64,000 nt of DNA, from contig JAVGWX010000004.1 of NCBI GenBank assembly GCA_036924085.1, positions 74,403,590 to 74,467,589 of the forward strand. Reading direction: 5' to 3'. Shown here in pieces: positions 34,201-47,700 of the stretch (within the stretch, counting starts at the first letter, position 1; the number at the start of each line of letters is the position of its first letter). This stretch comes from Ariolimax columbianus (lineage: Eukaryota > Mollusca > Gastropoda > Stylommatophora > Arionidae). The notes below the pieces were generated by a model. That model ran no database searches. It was given only the letters and a program-made list of their open reading frames with translations, and was not told where the DNA came from. The translations under genes were made by a program, and so were the position numbers.

Positions 34201-36406
34201 TTCTTCTCTCTCAGACAGATTAAGCTGGGTCTCCTCTCTCAGACAGATTAAGCTGAGTTTCTCCTCTCTCAGACAGATTAAGCTGAGTTTCTTCTCTCTC
34301 AGACAGATTAAGCTGAGTTTCTTCTCTCTCAAACAGATTAATCTGGGTCTCTTCTCTCTCACACAGACTAAGCTAGGTCTCCTCTCTCAGATAGATTAAG
34401 CTGGGTCTCCTCTCTCAGACAGATTAAGCTGGGTCTCCTCTCTCAGATATATTAATCTCAGTTTATACTCTCTCAGACAGACTAAGCTGAGTTTCTCCTC
34501 TCTCAGACAGATTAAGCTGAGTTTCTTCTCTCTCAGACAGATTAAGCTGAGTTTCTCCTCTCTCAGACAGATTAAGCTGAGTTTCTTCTCTCTCAGACAG
34601 ATTAAGCTGGGTCTCATCTCTCTCAAACAGATTTAGCTGGGTCTCCTCTTTCATCAGACAGATTAAGCTGGGTCTCCTCTCTCTCAGACAGATTAAGCTG
34701 AGTTTCTCCTCTGTCAGACAGATTAAGCTGAGTTTCTCCTCTCAGACAGATTAAGCTGGGTCTCTTCTCTCAAACAGATTAAGCTGTTTCTTCTCTCTCA
34801 GACAGATTAAGCTGGGTCTCATCTCTCTCAAACAGATTAAGCTTGGTCTCCTCTCTCATCAGACAGATTAAGCTGGGTCTCCTCTCTCTCAGATAGATTA
34901 AGCTGAGTTTCTCCTTTCTCAGACAGATTAAGCTGAGTTTCTTCTCTCTCAAACAGATTAATCTGGGTCTCCTCTCTCATCTGACAGATTAAGCTCAGTT
35001 TCTCCTCTCTCAGACAGATTAAGCTGAGTTTCTTCTCTCTCAGACAGATTAAGCTGAGTTTCTTCTCTCTCAAACAGATTAATCTGGGTCTCTTCTCTCT
35101 CTCACACAGATTAAGCTGGGTCTCCTCTCTCAGATAGATTAAGCTGGGTCTCCTCTCTCAGACAGATTAAGCTGGGTCTCCTCTCTCAGATATATTAATC
35201 TCAGTTTATACTCCCTCAGACAGATTAAGCTGAGTTTCTTCTCACTCAGACAGATTAAGCTGGGTTTCTTCTCTCTCAGACAGATTAAGATTTGTCTCCT
35301 CTCTCTCTCAGACAGATTAAGCTGGGTCTCCTCTCTCTCAGACAGAATAAACTGAGTTTTTTCTCTCTCAGACAGATTAAGCTGGGTCTCCTCTCTCAGG
35401 CAGATTAAGCTGAGTTTCTTCTCTCTCAAACAGATTAAGCTGGGTCTCCTCTTTCATCAGACAGATTAAGCTGGGTCTCCTCTCTCTCAGACAGATTAAG
35501 CTGAGTTTCTCAGACAGATTAAGCTGAGTTTCTTCTCTCTCAGACAGATTAAGCTGAGTTTCTCCTCTCTCAGACAGATTAAGCTGAGTTTCTTCTCTCT
35601 CAAACAGATTAAGCTGGGTCTCTTCTCTCTCACACAGATTAAGCTGAGTTTCTTCTCTCTCAGATTAAGCTGAGTTTCTTCTCTCTCAAACAGATTAAGC
35701 TGTCCCTTCTCTGTCAGACAGATTAAGCTGAGTTTCTTCTCTCTCAGACAGATTAAGCTGAGTTTCTTCTCTCTCAGACAGATTAAGCTGGGTCTCCTCT
35801 CTCAGACAGATTAAGCTGAGTTTCTTCTCTCTCAAATAGATTAAGCTGGGTCTCCTCTCTCATCAGACAGATTAAGCTGAGTTTCTTCTCTCTCAGACAG
35901 ATTAAGCTGAGTTTCTTCTCTCTCAGACAGATTAAGCTGGGTCTCCTCTCTCAGACAGATTAAGCTGAGTTTCTTCTCTCTCAAACAGATTAAGCTGGGT
36001 CTCTTCTCTCTCACACAGATTAAGCTGAGTTTCTTCTCTCTCAGATTAAGCTGTTTCTCCTCTCTCAGACAGATTAAGCTGGGTCTCCTCTCTCAGACAG
36101 ATTAAGCTGAGTTTCTCCTCTCTCAGACAGATTAAGCTGAGTTTCTTCTCTCTCAGACAGATTCAGCTGGGTCTCTTCTCTCTCAAACAGATTAAGCTGG
36201 CTCTCCTCTCTCATCAGACAGATTAAGCTAGGTCTCCTCTCTCTCAAACAGATTAAGCTGGGTCTCCTCTCTCATCAGACAGATTAAGCTGGGTCTCCTC
36301 TCTCATCAGACAGATTAAGTTGAGTTTCTCCTCTCTCAGACAGATTAAGCTGAGTTTCTCCTCTCAGACAGATTAAGCTGGGTCTCTTCTCTCTCAGACA
36401 GATTAA
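25278..36406. repeat. Tandem higher-order repeats of 2,650 bp (one 3,179-bp form)
   Basis: A rare monomer variant, GATTAAGCCGAGTTTC, occurs at 25278, 27928, 31107, 33757 and 36407 and nowhere else that I saw. The intervals are 2,650, 3,179, 2,650 and 2,650 bp. Other landmarks repeat at the same 2,650-bp offset, for instance ATTTAGCTGG at 31981 and 34631. Each copy contains on the order of 90 monomers. The 3,179-bp interval contains an extra block of about 530 bp in place between landmarks. Confidence 0.88.
26341..30830. repeat. 4.5-kb block, first copy (repeated 8,479 bp downstream)
   Basis: Landmarks in this block recur 8,479 bp to the right: CATCTCTCTCAAACAG at 26341 and 34820, and equivalent positions at 27805/36284, 28333/36812, 28567/37046, 29595/38074, 29897/38376 and 30599/39078. 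After about 30830 the correspondence at this offset ends. The block includes one 3,237-bp interval between equivalent landmarks (26358 to 29595). Confidence 0.85.
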
Positions 36407-39310
36407 GCCGAGTTTCTTCTCTCTCAGACAGATTAAGCTGAGTTTCTCCTCTCTCAGACAGATTAAGCTGAGTTTCTTCTCTCTCAAACAGATTAAGCTG
36501 GGTCTCTTCTCTCTCACACAGATTAAGCTGAGTTTCTTCTCTCTCAGATTAAGCTGAGTTTCTTCTCTCTCAAACAGATTAAGCTGTCCCTTCTCTGTCA
36601 GACAGATTAAGCTGAGTTTCTTCTCTCTCAGACAGATTAAGCTGAGTTTCTTCTCTCTCAGACAGATTAAGCTGGGTCTCCTCTCTCAGACAGATTAAGC
36701 TGAGTTTCTTCTCTCTCAAATAGATTAAGCTGGGTCTCCTCTCTCATCAGACAGATTAAGCTGAGTTTCTTCTCTCTCAGACAGATTAAGCTGAGTTTCT
36801 TCTCTCTCAGATTAAGCTGTTTCTCCTCTCTCAGACAGATTAAGCTCAGTTTCTTCTCTCTCAGACAGATTAAGCTGGGTCTCCTCTCTCAGACAGATTA
36901 AGCTGAGTTTCTCCTCTCTCAGACAGATTAAGCTGAGTTTCTTCTCTCTCAGACAGATTAAGCTGAGTTTCTTCTCTCTCAAACAGATTAATCTGGGTCT
37001 CTTCTCTCTCACACAGACTAAGCTAGGTCTCCTCTCTCAGATAGATTAAGCTGGGTCTCCTCTCTCAGACAGATTAAGCTGGGTCTCCTCTCTCAGATAT
37101 ATTAATCTCAGTTTATACTCTCTCAGACAGACTAAGCTGAGTTTCTCCTCTCTCAGACAGATTAAGCTGAGTTTCTTCTCTCTCAGACAGATTAAGCTGA
37201 GTTTCTCCTCTCTCAGACAGATTAAGCTGAGTTTCTTCTCTCTCAAACAGATTGAGCTGGGTCTCTTCTCTCTCACACAGATTAAGCTGAGTTTCTTCTC
37301 TCTCAGATTAAGCTGAGTTTCTTCTCTCTCAAACAGATTAAGCTGTCCCTTCTCTGTCAGACAGATTAAGCTGAGTTTCTTCTCTCTCAGACAGATTAAG
37401 CTGAGTTTCTTCTCTCTCAGATTAAGCTGTTTCTCCTCTCTCAGACAGATTAAGCTGAGTTTCTTCTCTCTCAGACAGATTAAGCTGGGTCTCCTCTCTC
37501 AGACAGATTAAGCTGAGTTTCTCCTCTCTCAGACAGATTAAGCTGAGTTTCTTCTCTCTCAGATAGATTAAGCTGGGTCTCTTCTCTCTCAAACAGATTA
37601 AGCTGGCTCTCCTCTCTCATCAGACAGATTAAGCTAGGTCTCCTCTCTCTCAAACAGATTAAGCTGGGTCTCCTCTCTCATCAGACAGATTAAGCTGGGT
37701 CTCCTCTCTCATCAGACAGATTAAGTTGAGTTTCTCCTCTCTCAGACAGATTAAGCTGAGTTTCTCCTCTCAGACAGATTAAGCTGGGTCTCTTCTCTCT
37801 CAGACAGATTAAGCTGAGTTTCTTCTCTCTCAGACAGATTAAGCTGGGTCTCATCTCTCTCAAACAGATTTAGCTGGGTCTCCTCTTTCATCAGACAGAT
37901 TAAGCTGGGTCTCCTCTCTCTCAGACAGATTAAGCTGAGTTTCTCCTCTGTCAGACAGATTAAGCTGAGTTTCTCCTCTCAGACAGATTAAGCTGGGTCT
38001 CTTCTCTCAAACAGATTAAGCTGTTTCTTCTCTCTCAGACAGATTAAGCTGGGTCTCATCTCTCTCAAACAGATTAAGCTTGGTCTCCTCTCTCATCAGA
38101 CAGATTAAGCTGGGTCTCCTCTCTCTCAGATAGATTAAGCTGAGTTTCTCCTTTCTCAGACAGATTAAGCTGAGTTTCTTCTCTCTCAAACAGATTAATC
38201 TGGGTCTCCTCTCTCATCTGACAGATTAAGCTCAGTTTCTCCTCTCTCAGACAGATTAAGCTGAGTTTCTTCTCTCTCAGACAGATTAAGCTGAGTTTCT
38301 TCTCTCTCAAACAGATTAATCTGGGTCTCTTCTCTCTCTCACACAGATTAAGCTGGGTCTCCTCTCTCAGATAGATTAAGCTGGGTCTCCTCTCTCAGAC
38401 AGATTAAGCTGGGTCTCCTCTCTCAGATATATTAATCTCAGTTTATACTCCCTCAGACAGATTAAGCTGAGTTTCTTCTCACTCAGACAGATTAAGCTGG
38501 GTTTCTTCTCTCTCAGACAGATTAAGATGGGTCTCCTCTCTCTCTCAGACAGATTAAGCTGGGTCTCCTCTCTCTCAGACAGAATAAACTGAGTTTTTTC
38601 TCTCTCAGACAGATTAAGCTGGGTCTCCTCTCTCAGGCAGATTAAGCTGAGTTTCTTCTCTCTCAAACAGATTAAGCTGGGTCTCCTCTTTCATCAGACA
38701 GATTAAGCTGGGTCTCCTCTCTCTCAGACAGATTAAGCTGAGTTTCTCAGACAGATTAAGCTGAGTTTCTTCTCTCTCAGACAGATTAAGCTGAGTTTCT
38801 CCTCTCTCAGACAGATTAAGCTGAGTTTCTTCTCTCTCAAACAGATTAAGCTGGGTCTCTTCTCTCTCACACAGATTAAGCTGAGTTTCTTCTCTCTCAG
38901 ATTAAGCTGAGTTTCTTCTCTCTCAAACAGATTAAGCTGTCCCTTCTCTGTCAGACAGATTAAGCTGAGTTTCTTCTCTCTCAGACAGATTAAGCTGAGT
39001 TTCTTCTCTCTCAGACAGATTAAGCTGGGTCTCCTCTCTCAGACAGATTAAGCTGAGTTTCTTCTCTCTCAAATAGATTAAGCTGGGTCTCCTCTCTCAT
39101 CAGACAGATTAAGCTGAGTTTCTTCTCTCTCAGACAGATTAAGCTGAGTTTCTTCTCTCTCAGACAGATTAAGCTGGGTCTCCTCTCTCAGACAGATTAA
39201 GCTGAGTTTCTCCTCTCTCAGACAGATTAAGCTGAGTTTCTTCTCTCTCAAACAGATTAAGCTGGGTCTCTTCTCTCTCACACAGATTAAGCTGAGTTTC
39301 TTCTCTCTCA
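34820..39310. repeat. 4.5-kb block, second copy
   Basis: Second copy of the segment at 26341-30830. It also contains the 3,237-bp interval (34837 to 38074). A few point differences exist, such as ATTTGTCTCC at about 35290 where the other copies have ATGGGTCTCC. Confidence 0.85.
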
Positions 39311-41763
39311 GATTAAGCTGTTTCTCCTCTCTCAGACAGATTAAGCTGGGTCTCCTCTCTCAGACAGATTAAGCTGAGTTTCTCCTCTCTCAGACAGATT
39401 AAGCTGAGTTTCTTCTCTCTCAGACAGATTAAGCTGGGTCTCTTCTCTCTCAAACAGATTAAGCTGGCTCTCCTCTCTCATCAGACAGATTAAGCTAGGT
39501 CTCCTCTCTCTCAAACAGATTAAGCTGGGTCTCCTCTCTCATCAGACAGATTAAGCTGGGTCTCCTCTCTCATCAGACAGATTAAGTTGAGTTTCTCCTC
39601 TCTCAGACAGATTAAGCTGAGTTTCTCCTCTCAGACAGATTAAGCTGGGTCTCTTCTCTCTCAGACAGATTAAGCTGAGTTTCTTCTCTCTCAGACAGAT
39701 TAAGCTGGGTCTCATCTCTCTCAAACAGATTTAGCTGGGTCTCCTCTTTCATCAGACAGATTAAGCTGGGTCTCCTCTCTCTCAGACAGATTAAGCTGAG
39801 TTTCTCCTCTGTCAGACAGATTAAGCTGAGTTTCTCCTCTCAGACAGATTAAGCTGGGTCTCTTCTCTCAAACAGATTAAGCTGTTTCTTCTCTCTCAGA
39901 CACATTAAGCTGGGTCTCATCTCTCTCAAACAGATTAAGCTGGGTCTCCTCTCTCATCAAACAGATTAAGCTGGGTCTCCTCTCTCAGACAGATTAAGCT
40001 GGGTCTCTTCTCTCTCAGACAGATTAAGCTGAGTTTCTTCTCTCTCAAACAGATTAATCTGGGTCTCTTCTCTCTCTCACACAGATTAAGCTGGGTCTCC
40101 TCTCTCAGATAGATTAAGCTGGGTCTCCTCTCTCAGACAGATTAAGCTGGGTCTCCTCTCTCAGATATATTAATCTCAGTTTATACTCCCTCAGACAGAT
40201 TAAGCTGAGTTTCTTCTCACTCAGACAGATTAAGCTGGGTTTCTTCTCTCTCAGACAGATTAAGATGGGTCTCCTCTCTCTCTCAGACAGATTAAGCTGG
40301 GTCTCCTCTCTCAGGCAGATTAAGCTGAGTTTCTTCTCTCTCAAACAGATTAAGCTGGGTCTCCTCTCTCATCAGACAGATTAAGCTGGGTCTCCTCTCT
40401 CTCAGACAGATTAAGCTGAGTTTCTCAGACAGATTAAGCGAGTTTCTTCTCTCTCAGACAGATTAAGCTGAGTTTCTCCTCTCTCAGACAGATTAAGCTG
40501 AGTTTCTTCTCTCTCAAACAGATTAAGCTGGGTCTCTTCTCTCTCACACAGATTAAGCTGAGTTTCTTCTCTCTCAGATTAAGCTGAGTTTCTTCTCTCT
40601 CAAACAGATTAAGCTGTCCCTTCTCTGTCAGACAGATTAAGCTGAGTTTCTTCTCTCTCAGACAGATTAAGCTGAGTTTCTTCTCTCTCAGACAGATTAA
40701 GCTGGGTCTCCTCTCTCAGACAGATTAAGCTGAGTTTCTTCTCTCTCAAATAGATTAAGCTGGGTCTCCTCTCTCATCAGACAGATTAAGCTGAGTTTCT
40801 TCTCTCTCAAACAGATTAATCTGGGTCTCTTCTCTCTCACACAGATTAAGCTAGGTCTCCTCTCTCAGATAGATTAAGCTGGGTCTCCTCTCTCAGACAG
40901 ATTAAGCTGGGTCTCCTCTCTCAGATATATTAATCTCAGTTTATACTCTCTCAGACAGACTAAGCTGAGTTTCTCCTCTCTCAGACAGATTAAGCTGAGT
41001 TTCTTCTCTCAGACAGATTAAGCTGAGTTTCTCCTCTCTCAGACAGATTAAGCTGAGTTTCTTCTCTCTCAGATTAAGCTGAGTTTCTTCTCTCTCAAAC
41101 AGATTAAGCTGTCCCTTCTCTGTCAGACAGATTAAGCTGAGTTTCTTCTCTCTCAGACAGATTAAGCTGAGTTTCTTCTCTCTCAGATTAAGCTGTTTCT
41201 CCTCTCTCAGACAGATTAAGCTGAGTTTCTTCTCTCTCAGACAGATTAAGCTGGGTCTCCTCTCTCAGACAGATTAAGCTGAGTTTCTCCTCTCTCAGAC
41301 AGATTAAGCTGAGTTTCTTCTCTCTCAGATAGATTAAGCTGGGTCTCTTCTCTCTCAAACAGATTAAGCTGGGTCTCCTCTCTCATCAGACAGATTAAGC
41401 TGGGTCTCCTCTCTCATCAGACAGATTAAGTTGAGTTTCTCCTCTCTCAGACAGATTAAGCTGAGTTTCTCCTCTCAGACAGATTAAGCTGGGTCTCTTC
41501 TCTCTCAGACAGATTAAGCTGAGTTTCTTCTCTCAGACAGATTAAGCTGGGTCTCATCTCTCTCAAACAGATTTAGCTGGGTCTCCTCTTTCATCAGACA
41601 GATTAAGCTGGGTCTCCTCTCTCTCAGACAGATTAAGCTGAGTTTCTCCTCTGTCAGACAGATTAAGCTGAGTTTCTCCTCTCAGACAGATTAAGCTGGG
41701 TCTCTTCTCTCAAACAGATTAAGCTGTTTCTTCTCTCTCAGACAGATTAAGCTGGGTCTCATC

Positions 41764-44700
41764 TCTCTCAAACAGATTAAGCTTGGTCTCCTCTCTCATC
41801 AGACAGATTAAGCTGGGTCTCCTCTCTCTCAGACAGATTAAGCTGAGTTTCTCCTTTCTCAGACAGATTAAGCTGAGTTTCTTCTCTCTCAAACAGATTA
41901 ATCTGGGTCTCCTCTCTCATCTGACAGATTAAGCTCAGTTTCTTCTCTCTCAGACAGATTAAGCTGAGTTTCTTCTCTCTCAAACAGATTAATCTGGGTC
42001 TCTTCTCTCTCTCACACAGATTAAGCTGGGTCTCCTCTCTCAGATAGATTAAGCTGGGTCTCCTCTCTCAGACAGATTAAGCTGGGTCTCCTCTCTCAGA
42101 TATATTAATCTCAGTTTATACTCCCTCAGACAGATTAAGCTGAGTTTCTTCTCACTCAGACAGATGAAGCTGGGTTTCTTCTCTCTCAGACAGATTAAGA
42201 TGGGTCTCCTCTCTCTCTCAGACAGATTAAGCTGGGTCTCCTCTCTCTCAGACAGAATAAACTGAGTTTTTTCTCTCTCAGACAGATTAAGCTGGGTCTC
42301 CTCTCTCAGGCAGATTAAGCTGAGTTTCTTCTCTCTCAAACAGATTAAGCTGGGTCTCCTCTCTCATCAGACAGATTAAGCTGGGTCTCCTCTCTCTCAG
42401 ACAGATTAAGCTGAGTTTCTCAGACAGATTAAGCTGAGTTTCTTCTCTCTCAGACAGATTAAGCTGAGTTTCTCCTCTCTCAGACAGATTAAGCTGAATT
42501 TCTTCTCTCTCAAACAGATTAAGCTGGGTCTCTTCTCTCTCACACAGATTAAGCTGAGTTTCTTCTCTCTCAGATTAAGCTGAGTTTCTTCTCTCTCAAA
42601 CAGATTAAGCTGTCCCTTCTCTGTCAGACAGATTAAGCTGAGTTTCTTCTCTCTCAGACAGATTAAGCTGAGTTTCTTCTCTCTCAGACAGATTAAGCTG
42701 GGTCTCCTCTCTCAGACAGATTAAGCTGAGTTTCTTCTCTCTCAAATAGATTAAGCTGGGTCTCCTCTCTCATCAGACAGATTAAGCTGAGTTTCTTCTC
42801 TCTCAGACAGATTAAGCTGAGTTTCTTCTCTCTCAGACAGATTAAGCTGGGTCTCCTCTCTCAGACAGATTAAGCTGAGTTTCTCCTCTCTCAGACAGAT
42901 TAAGCTGAGTTTCTTCTCTCTCAAACAGATTAAGCTGGGTCTCTTCTCTCTCACACAGATTAAGCTGAGTTTCTTCTCTCTCAGATTAAGCTGTTTCTCC
43001 TCTCTCAGACAGATTAAGCTGAGTTTCTTCTCTCTCAGACAGATTAAGCTGGGTCTCCTCTCTCAGACAGATTAAGCTGAGTTTCTCCTCTCTCAGACAG
43101 ATTAAGCTGAGTTTCTTCTCTCTCAGACAGATTAAGCTGGGTCTCTTCTCTCACAAACAGATTAAGCTGGCTCTCCTCTCTCATCAGACAGATTAAGCTA
43201 GGTCTCCTCTCTCTCAAACAGATTAAGCTGGGTCTCCTCTCTCATCAGACAGATTAAGCTGGGTCTCCTCTCTCATCAGACAGATTAAGTTGAGTTTCTC
43301 CTCTCTCAGACAGATTAAGCTGAGTTTCTCCTCTCAGACAGATTAAGCTGGGTCGCTTCTCTCTCAGACAGATTAAGCTGAGTTTCTTCTCTCTCAGACA
43401 GATTAAGCTGGGTCTCATCTCTCTCAAACAGATTTAGCTGGGTCTCCTCTTTCATCAGACAGATTAAGCTGGGTCTCCTCTCTCTCAGACAGATTAAGCT
43501 GAGTTTCTCCTCTGTCAGACAGATTAAGCTGAGTTTCTCCTCTCAGACAGATTAAGCTGGGTCTCTTCTCTCAAACAGATTAAGCTGTTTCTTCTCTCTC
43601 AGACAGATTAAGCTGGGTCTCATCTCTCTCAAACAGATTAAGCTGGGTCTCCTCTCTCATCAAACAGATTAAGCTGGGTCTCCACTCTCTCAGACAGATT
43701 AAGCTGAGTTTCTCCTTTCTCAGACAGATTAAGCTGAGTTTCTTCTCTCTCAAACAGATTAAGCTGGGTCTCCTCTCTCATCTGACAGATTAAGCTCAGT
43801 TTCTCCTCTCTCAGACAGATTAAGCTGGGTCTCTTCTCTCTCAGACAGATTAAGCTGAGTTTCTTCTCTCTCAAACAGATTAATCTGGGTCTCTTCTCTC
43901 TCTCACACAGATTAAGCTGGGTCTCCTCTCTCAGATAGATTAAGCTGGGTCTCCTCTCTCAGACAGATTAAGCTGGGTCTCCTCTCTCAGATATATTAAT
44001 CTCAGTTTATACTCCCTCAGACAGATTAAGCTGAGTTTCTTCTCACTCAGACAGATTAAGCTGGGTTTCTTCTCTCTCAGACAGATTAAGATGGGTCTCC
44101 TCTCTCTCTCAGACAGATTAAGCTGGGTCTCCTCTCTCAGGCAGATTAAGCTGAGTTTCTTCTCTCTCAAACAGATTAAGCTGGGTCTCCTCTCTCATCA
44201 GACAGATTAAGCTGGGTCTCCTCTCTCTCAGACAGATTAAGCTGAGTTTCTCAGACAGATTAAGCGAGTTTCTTCTCTCTCAGACAGATTAAGCTGAGTT
44301 TCTCCTCTCTCAAACAGATTAAGCTGGGTCTCTTCTCTCTCACACAGATTAAGCTGAGTTTCTTCTCTCTCAGATTAAGCTGAGTTTCTTCTCTCTCAAA
44401 CAGATTAAGCTGTCCCTTCTCTGTCAGACAGATTAAGCTGAGTTTCTTCTCTCTCAAACAGATTAAGCTGAGTTTCTTCTCTCTCAGACAGATTAAGCTG
44501 GGTCTCCTCTCTCAGACAGATTAAGCTGAGTTTCTTCTCTCTCAAATAGATTAAGCTGGGTCTCCTCTCTCATCAGACAGATTAAGCTGTTTCTTCTCTC
44601 TCAGACAGATTAAGCTGAGTTTCTTCTCTCTCAGACAGATTAAGCTGAGTTTCTTCTCTCTCAAACAGATTAATCTGGGTCTCTTCTCTCTCTCACACAG

Positions 44701-47700
44701 ATTAAGCTGGGTCTCCTCTCTCAGATAGATTAAGCTGGGTCTCCTCTCTCAGACAGATTAAGCTGGGTCTCCTCTCTCAGATATATTAATCTCAGTTTAT
44801 ACTCCCTCAGACAGATTAAGCTGAGTTTCTTCTCACTCAGACAGATTAAGCTGGGTTTCTTCTCTCTCAGACAGATTAAGATGGGTCTCCTCTCTCTCTC
44901 AGACAGATTAAGCTGGGTCTCCTCTCTCTCAGACAGATTAAGCTGAGTTTCTCAGACAGATTAAGCTGAGTTTCTTCTCTCTCAGACAGATTAAGCTGAG
45001 TTTCTCCTCTCTCAGACAGATTAAGCTGAGTTTCTTCTCTCTCAAACAGATTAAGCTGGGTCTCTTCTCTCTCACACAGATTAAGCTGAGTTTCTTCTCT
45101 CTCAGACAGATTAAGCTGAGTTTCTTCTCTCTCAGACAGATTAAGCTGAGTTTCTCCTCTCTCAGACAGATTAAGCTGAGTTTCTTCTCTCTCAAACAGA
45201 TTAAGCTGGGTCTCTTCTCTCTCACACAGATTAAGCTGAGTTTCTTCTCTCTCAGATTAAGCTGTTTCTCCTCTCTCAGACAGATTAAGCTGGGTCTCCT
45301 CTCTCAGACAGATTAAGCTGAGTTTCTTCTCTCTCAAATAGATTAAGCTGGGTCTCCTCTCTCATCAGACAGATTAAGCTGAGTTTCTTCTCTCTCAGAC
45401 AGATTAAGCTGAGTTTCTTCTCTCTCAGACAGATTAAGCTGGGTCTCCTCTCTCAGACAGATTAAGCTGAGTTTCTCCTCTCTCAGACAGATTAAGCTGA
45501 GTTTCTTCTCTCTCAAACAGATTAAGCTGGGTCTCTTCTCTCTCACACAGATTAAGCTGAGTTTCTTCTCTCTCAGATTAAGCTGTTTCTCCTCTCTCAG
45601 ACAGATTAAGCTGGGTCTCCTCTCTCAGACAGATTAAGCTGAGTTTCTCCTCTCTCAGACAGATTAAGCTGAGTTTCTTCTCTCTCAGACAGATTAAGCT
45701 GGGTCTCTTCTCTCTCAAACAGATTAAGCTGGCTCTCCTCTCTCATCAGACAGATTAAGCTAGGTCTCCTCTCTCTCAAACAGATTAAGCTGGGTCTCCT
45801 CTCTGATCAGACAGATTAAGCTGGGTCTCCTCTCTCATCAGACAGATTAAGTTGAGTTTCTCCTCTCTCAGACAGATTAAGCTGAGTTTCTCCTCTCAGA
45901 CAGATTAAGCTGGGTCTCTTCTCTCTCAGACAGATTAAGCTGAGTTTCTTCTCTCTCAGACAGATTAAGCTGGGTCTCATCTCTCTCAAACAGATTTAGC
46001 TGGGTCTCCTCTTTCATCAGACAGATTAAGCTGGGTCTCCTCTCTCTCAGACAGATTAAGCTGAGTTTCTCCTCTGTCAGACAGATTAAGCTGAGTTTCT
46101 CCTCTCAGACAGATTAAGCTGGGTCTCTTCTCTCAAACAGATTAAGCTGTTTCTTCTCTCTCAGACACATTAAGCTGGGTCTCATCTCTCTCAAACAGAT
46201 TAAGCTGGGTCTCCTCTCTCATCAAACAGATTAAGCTGGGTCTCCTCTCTCAGACAGATTAAGCTGGGTCTCTTCTCTCTCAGACAGATTAAGCTGAGTT
46301 TCTTCTCTCTCAAACAGATTAATCTGGGTCTCTTCTCTCTCTCTCACAGATTAAGCTGGGTCTCCTCTCTCAGATAGATTAAGCTGGGTCTCCTCTCTCA
46401 GACAGATTAAGCTGGGTCTCCTCTCTCAGATATATTAATCTCAGTTTATACTCCCTCAGACAGATTAAGCTGAGTTTCTTCTCACTCAGACAGATTAAGC
46501 TGGGTTTCTTCTCTCTCAGACAGATTAAGATGGGTCTCCTCTCTCTCTCAGACAGATTAAGCTGGGTCTCCTCTCTCAGGCAGATTAAGCTGAGTTTCTT
46601 CTCTCTCAAACAGATTAAGCTGGGTCTCCTCTCTCATCAGACAGATTAAGCTGGGTCTCCTCTCTCTCAGACAGATTAAGCTGAGTTTCTCAGACAGATT
46701 AAGCGAGTTTCTTCTCTCTCAGACAGATTAAGCTGAGTTTCTCCTCTCTCAGACAGATTAAGCTGAGTTTCTTCTCTCTCAAACAGATTAAGCTGGGTCT
46801 CTTCTCTCTCACACAGATTAAGCTGAGTTTCTTCTCTCTCAGATTAAGCTGAGTTTCTTCTCTCTCAAACAGATTAAGCTGTCCCTTCTCTGTCAGACAG
46901 ATTAAGCTGAGTTTCTTCTCTCTCAGACAGATTAAGCTGAGTTTCTTCTCTCTCAGACAGATTAAGCTGGGTCTCCTCTCTCAGACAGATTAAGCTGAGT
47001 TTCTTCTCTCTCAAATAGATTAAGCTGGGTCTCCTCTCTCATCAGACAGATTAAGCTGAGTTTCTTCTCTCTCAAACAGATTAATCTGGGTCTCTTCTCT
47101 CTCACACAGATTAAGCTAGGTCTCCTCTCTCAGATAGATTAAGCTGGGTCTCCTCTCTCAGACAGATTAAGCTGGGTCTCCTCTCTCAGATATATTAATC
47201 TCAGTTTATACTCTCTCAGACAGACTAAGCTGAGTTTCTCCTCTCTCAGACAGATTAAGCTGAGTTTCTTCTCTCTCAGACAGATTAAGCTGAGTTTCTC
47301 CTCTCTCAGACAGATTAAGCTGAGTTTCTTCTCTCTCAGATTAAGCTGAGTTTCTTCTCTCTCAAACAGATTAAGCTGTCCCTTCTCTGTCAGACAGATT
47401 AAGCTGAGTTTCTTCTCTCTCAGACAGATTAAGCTGAGTTTCTTCTCTCTCAGATTAAGCTGTTTCTCCTCTCTCAGACAGATTAAGCTGAGTTTCTTCT
47501 CTCTCAGACAGATTAAGCTGGGTCTCCTCTCTCAGACAGATTAAGCTGAGTTTCTCCTCTCTCAGATAGATTAAGCTGGGTCTCTTCTCTCTCAAACAGA
47601 TTAAGCTGGGTCTCCTCTCTCATCAGACAGATTAAGCTGGGTCTCCTCTCTCATCAGACAGATTAAGTTGAGTTTCTCCTCTCTCAGACAGATTAAGCTG

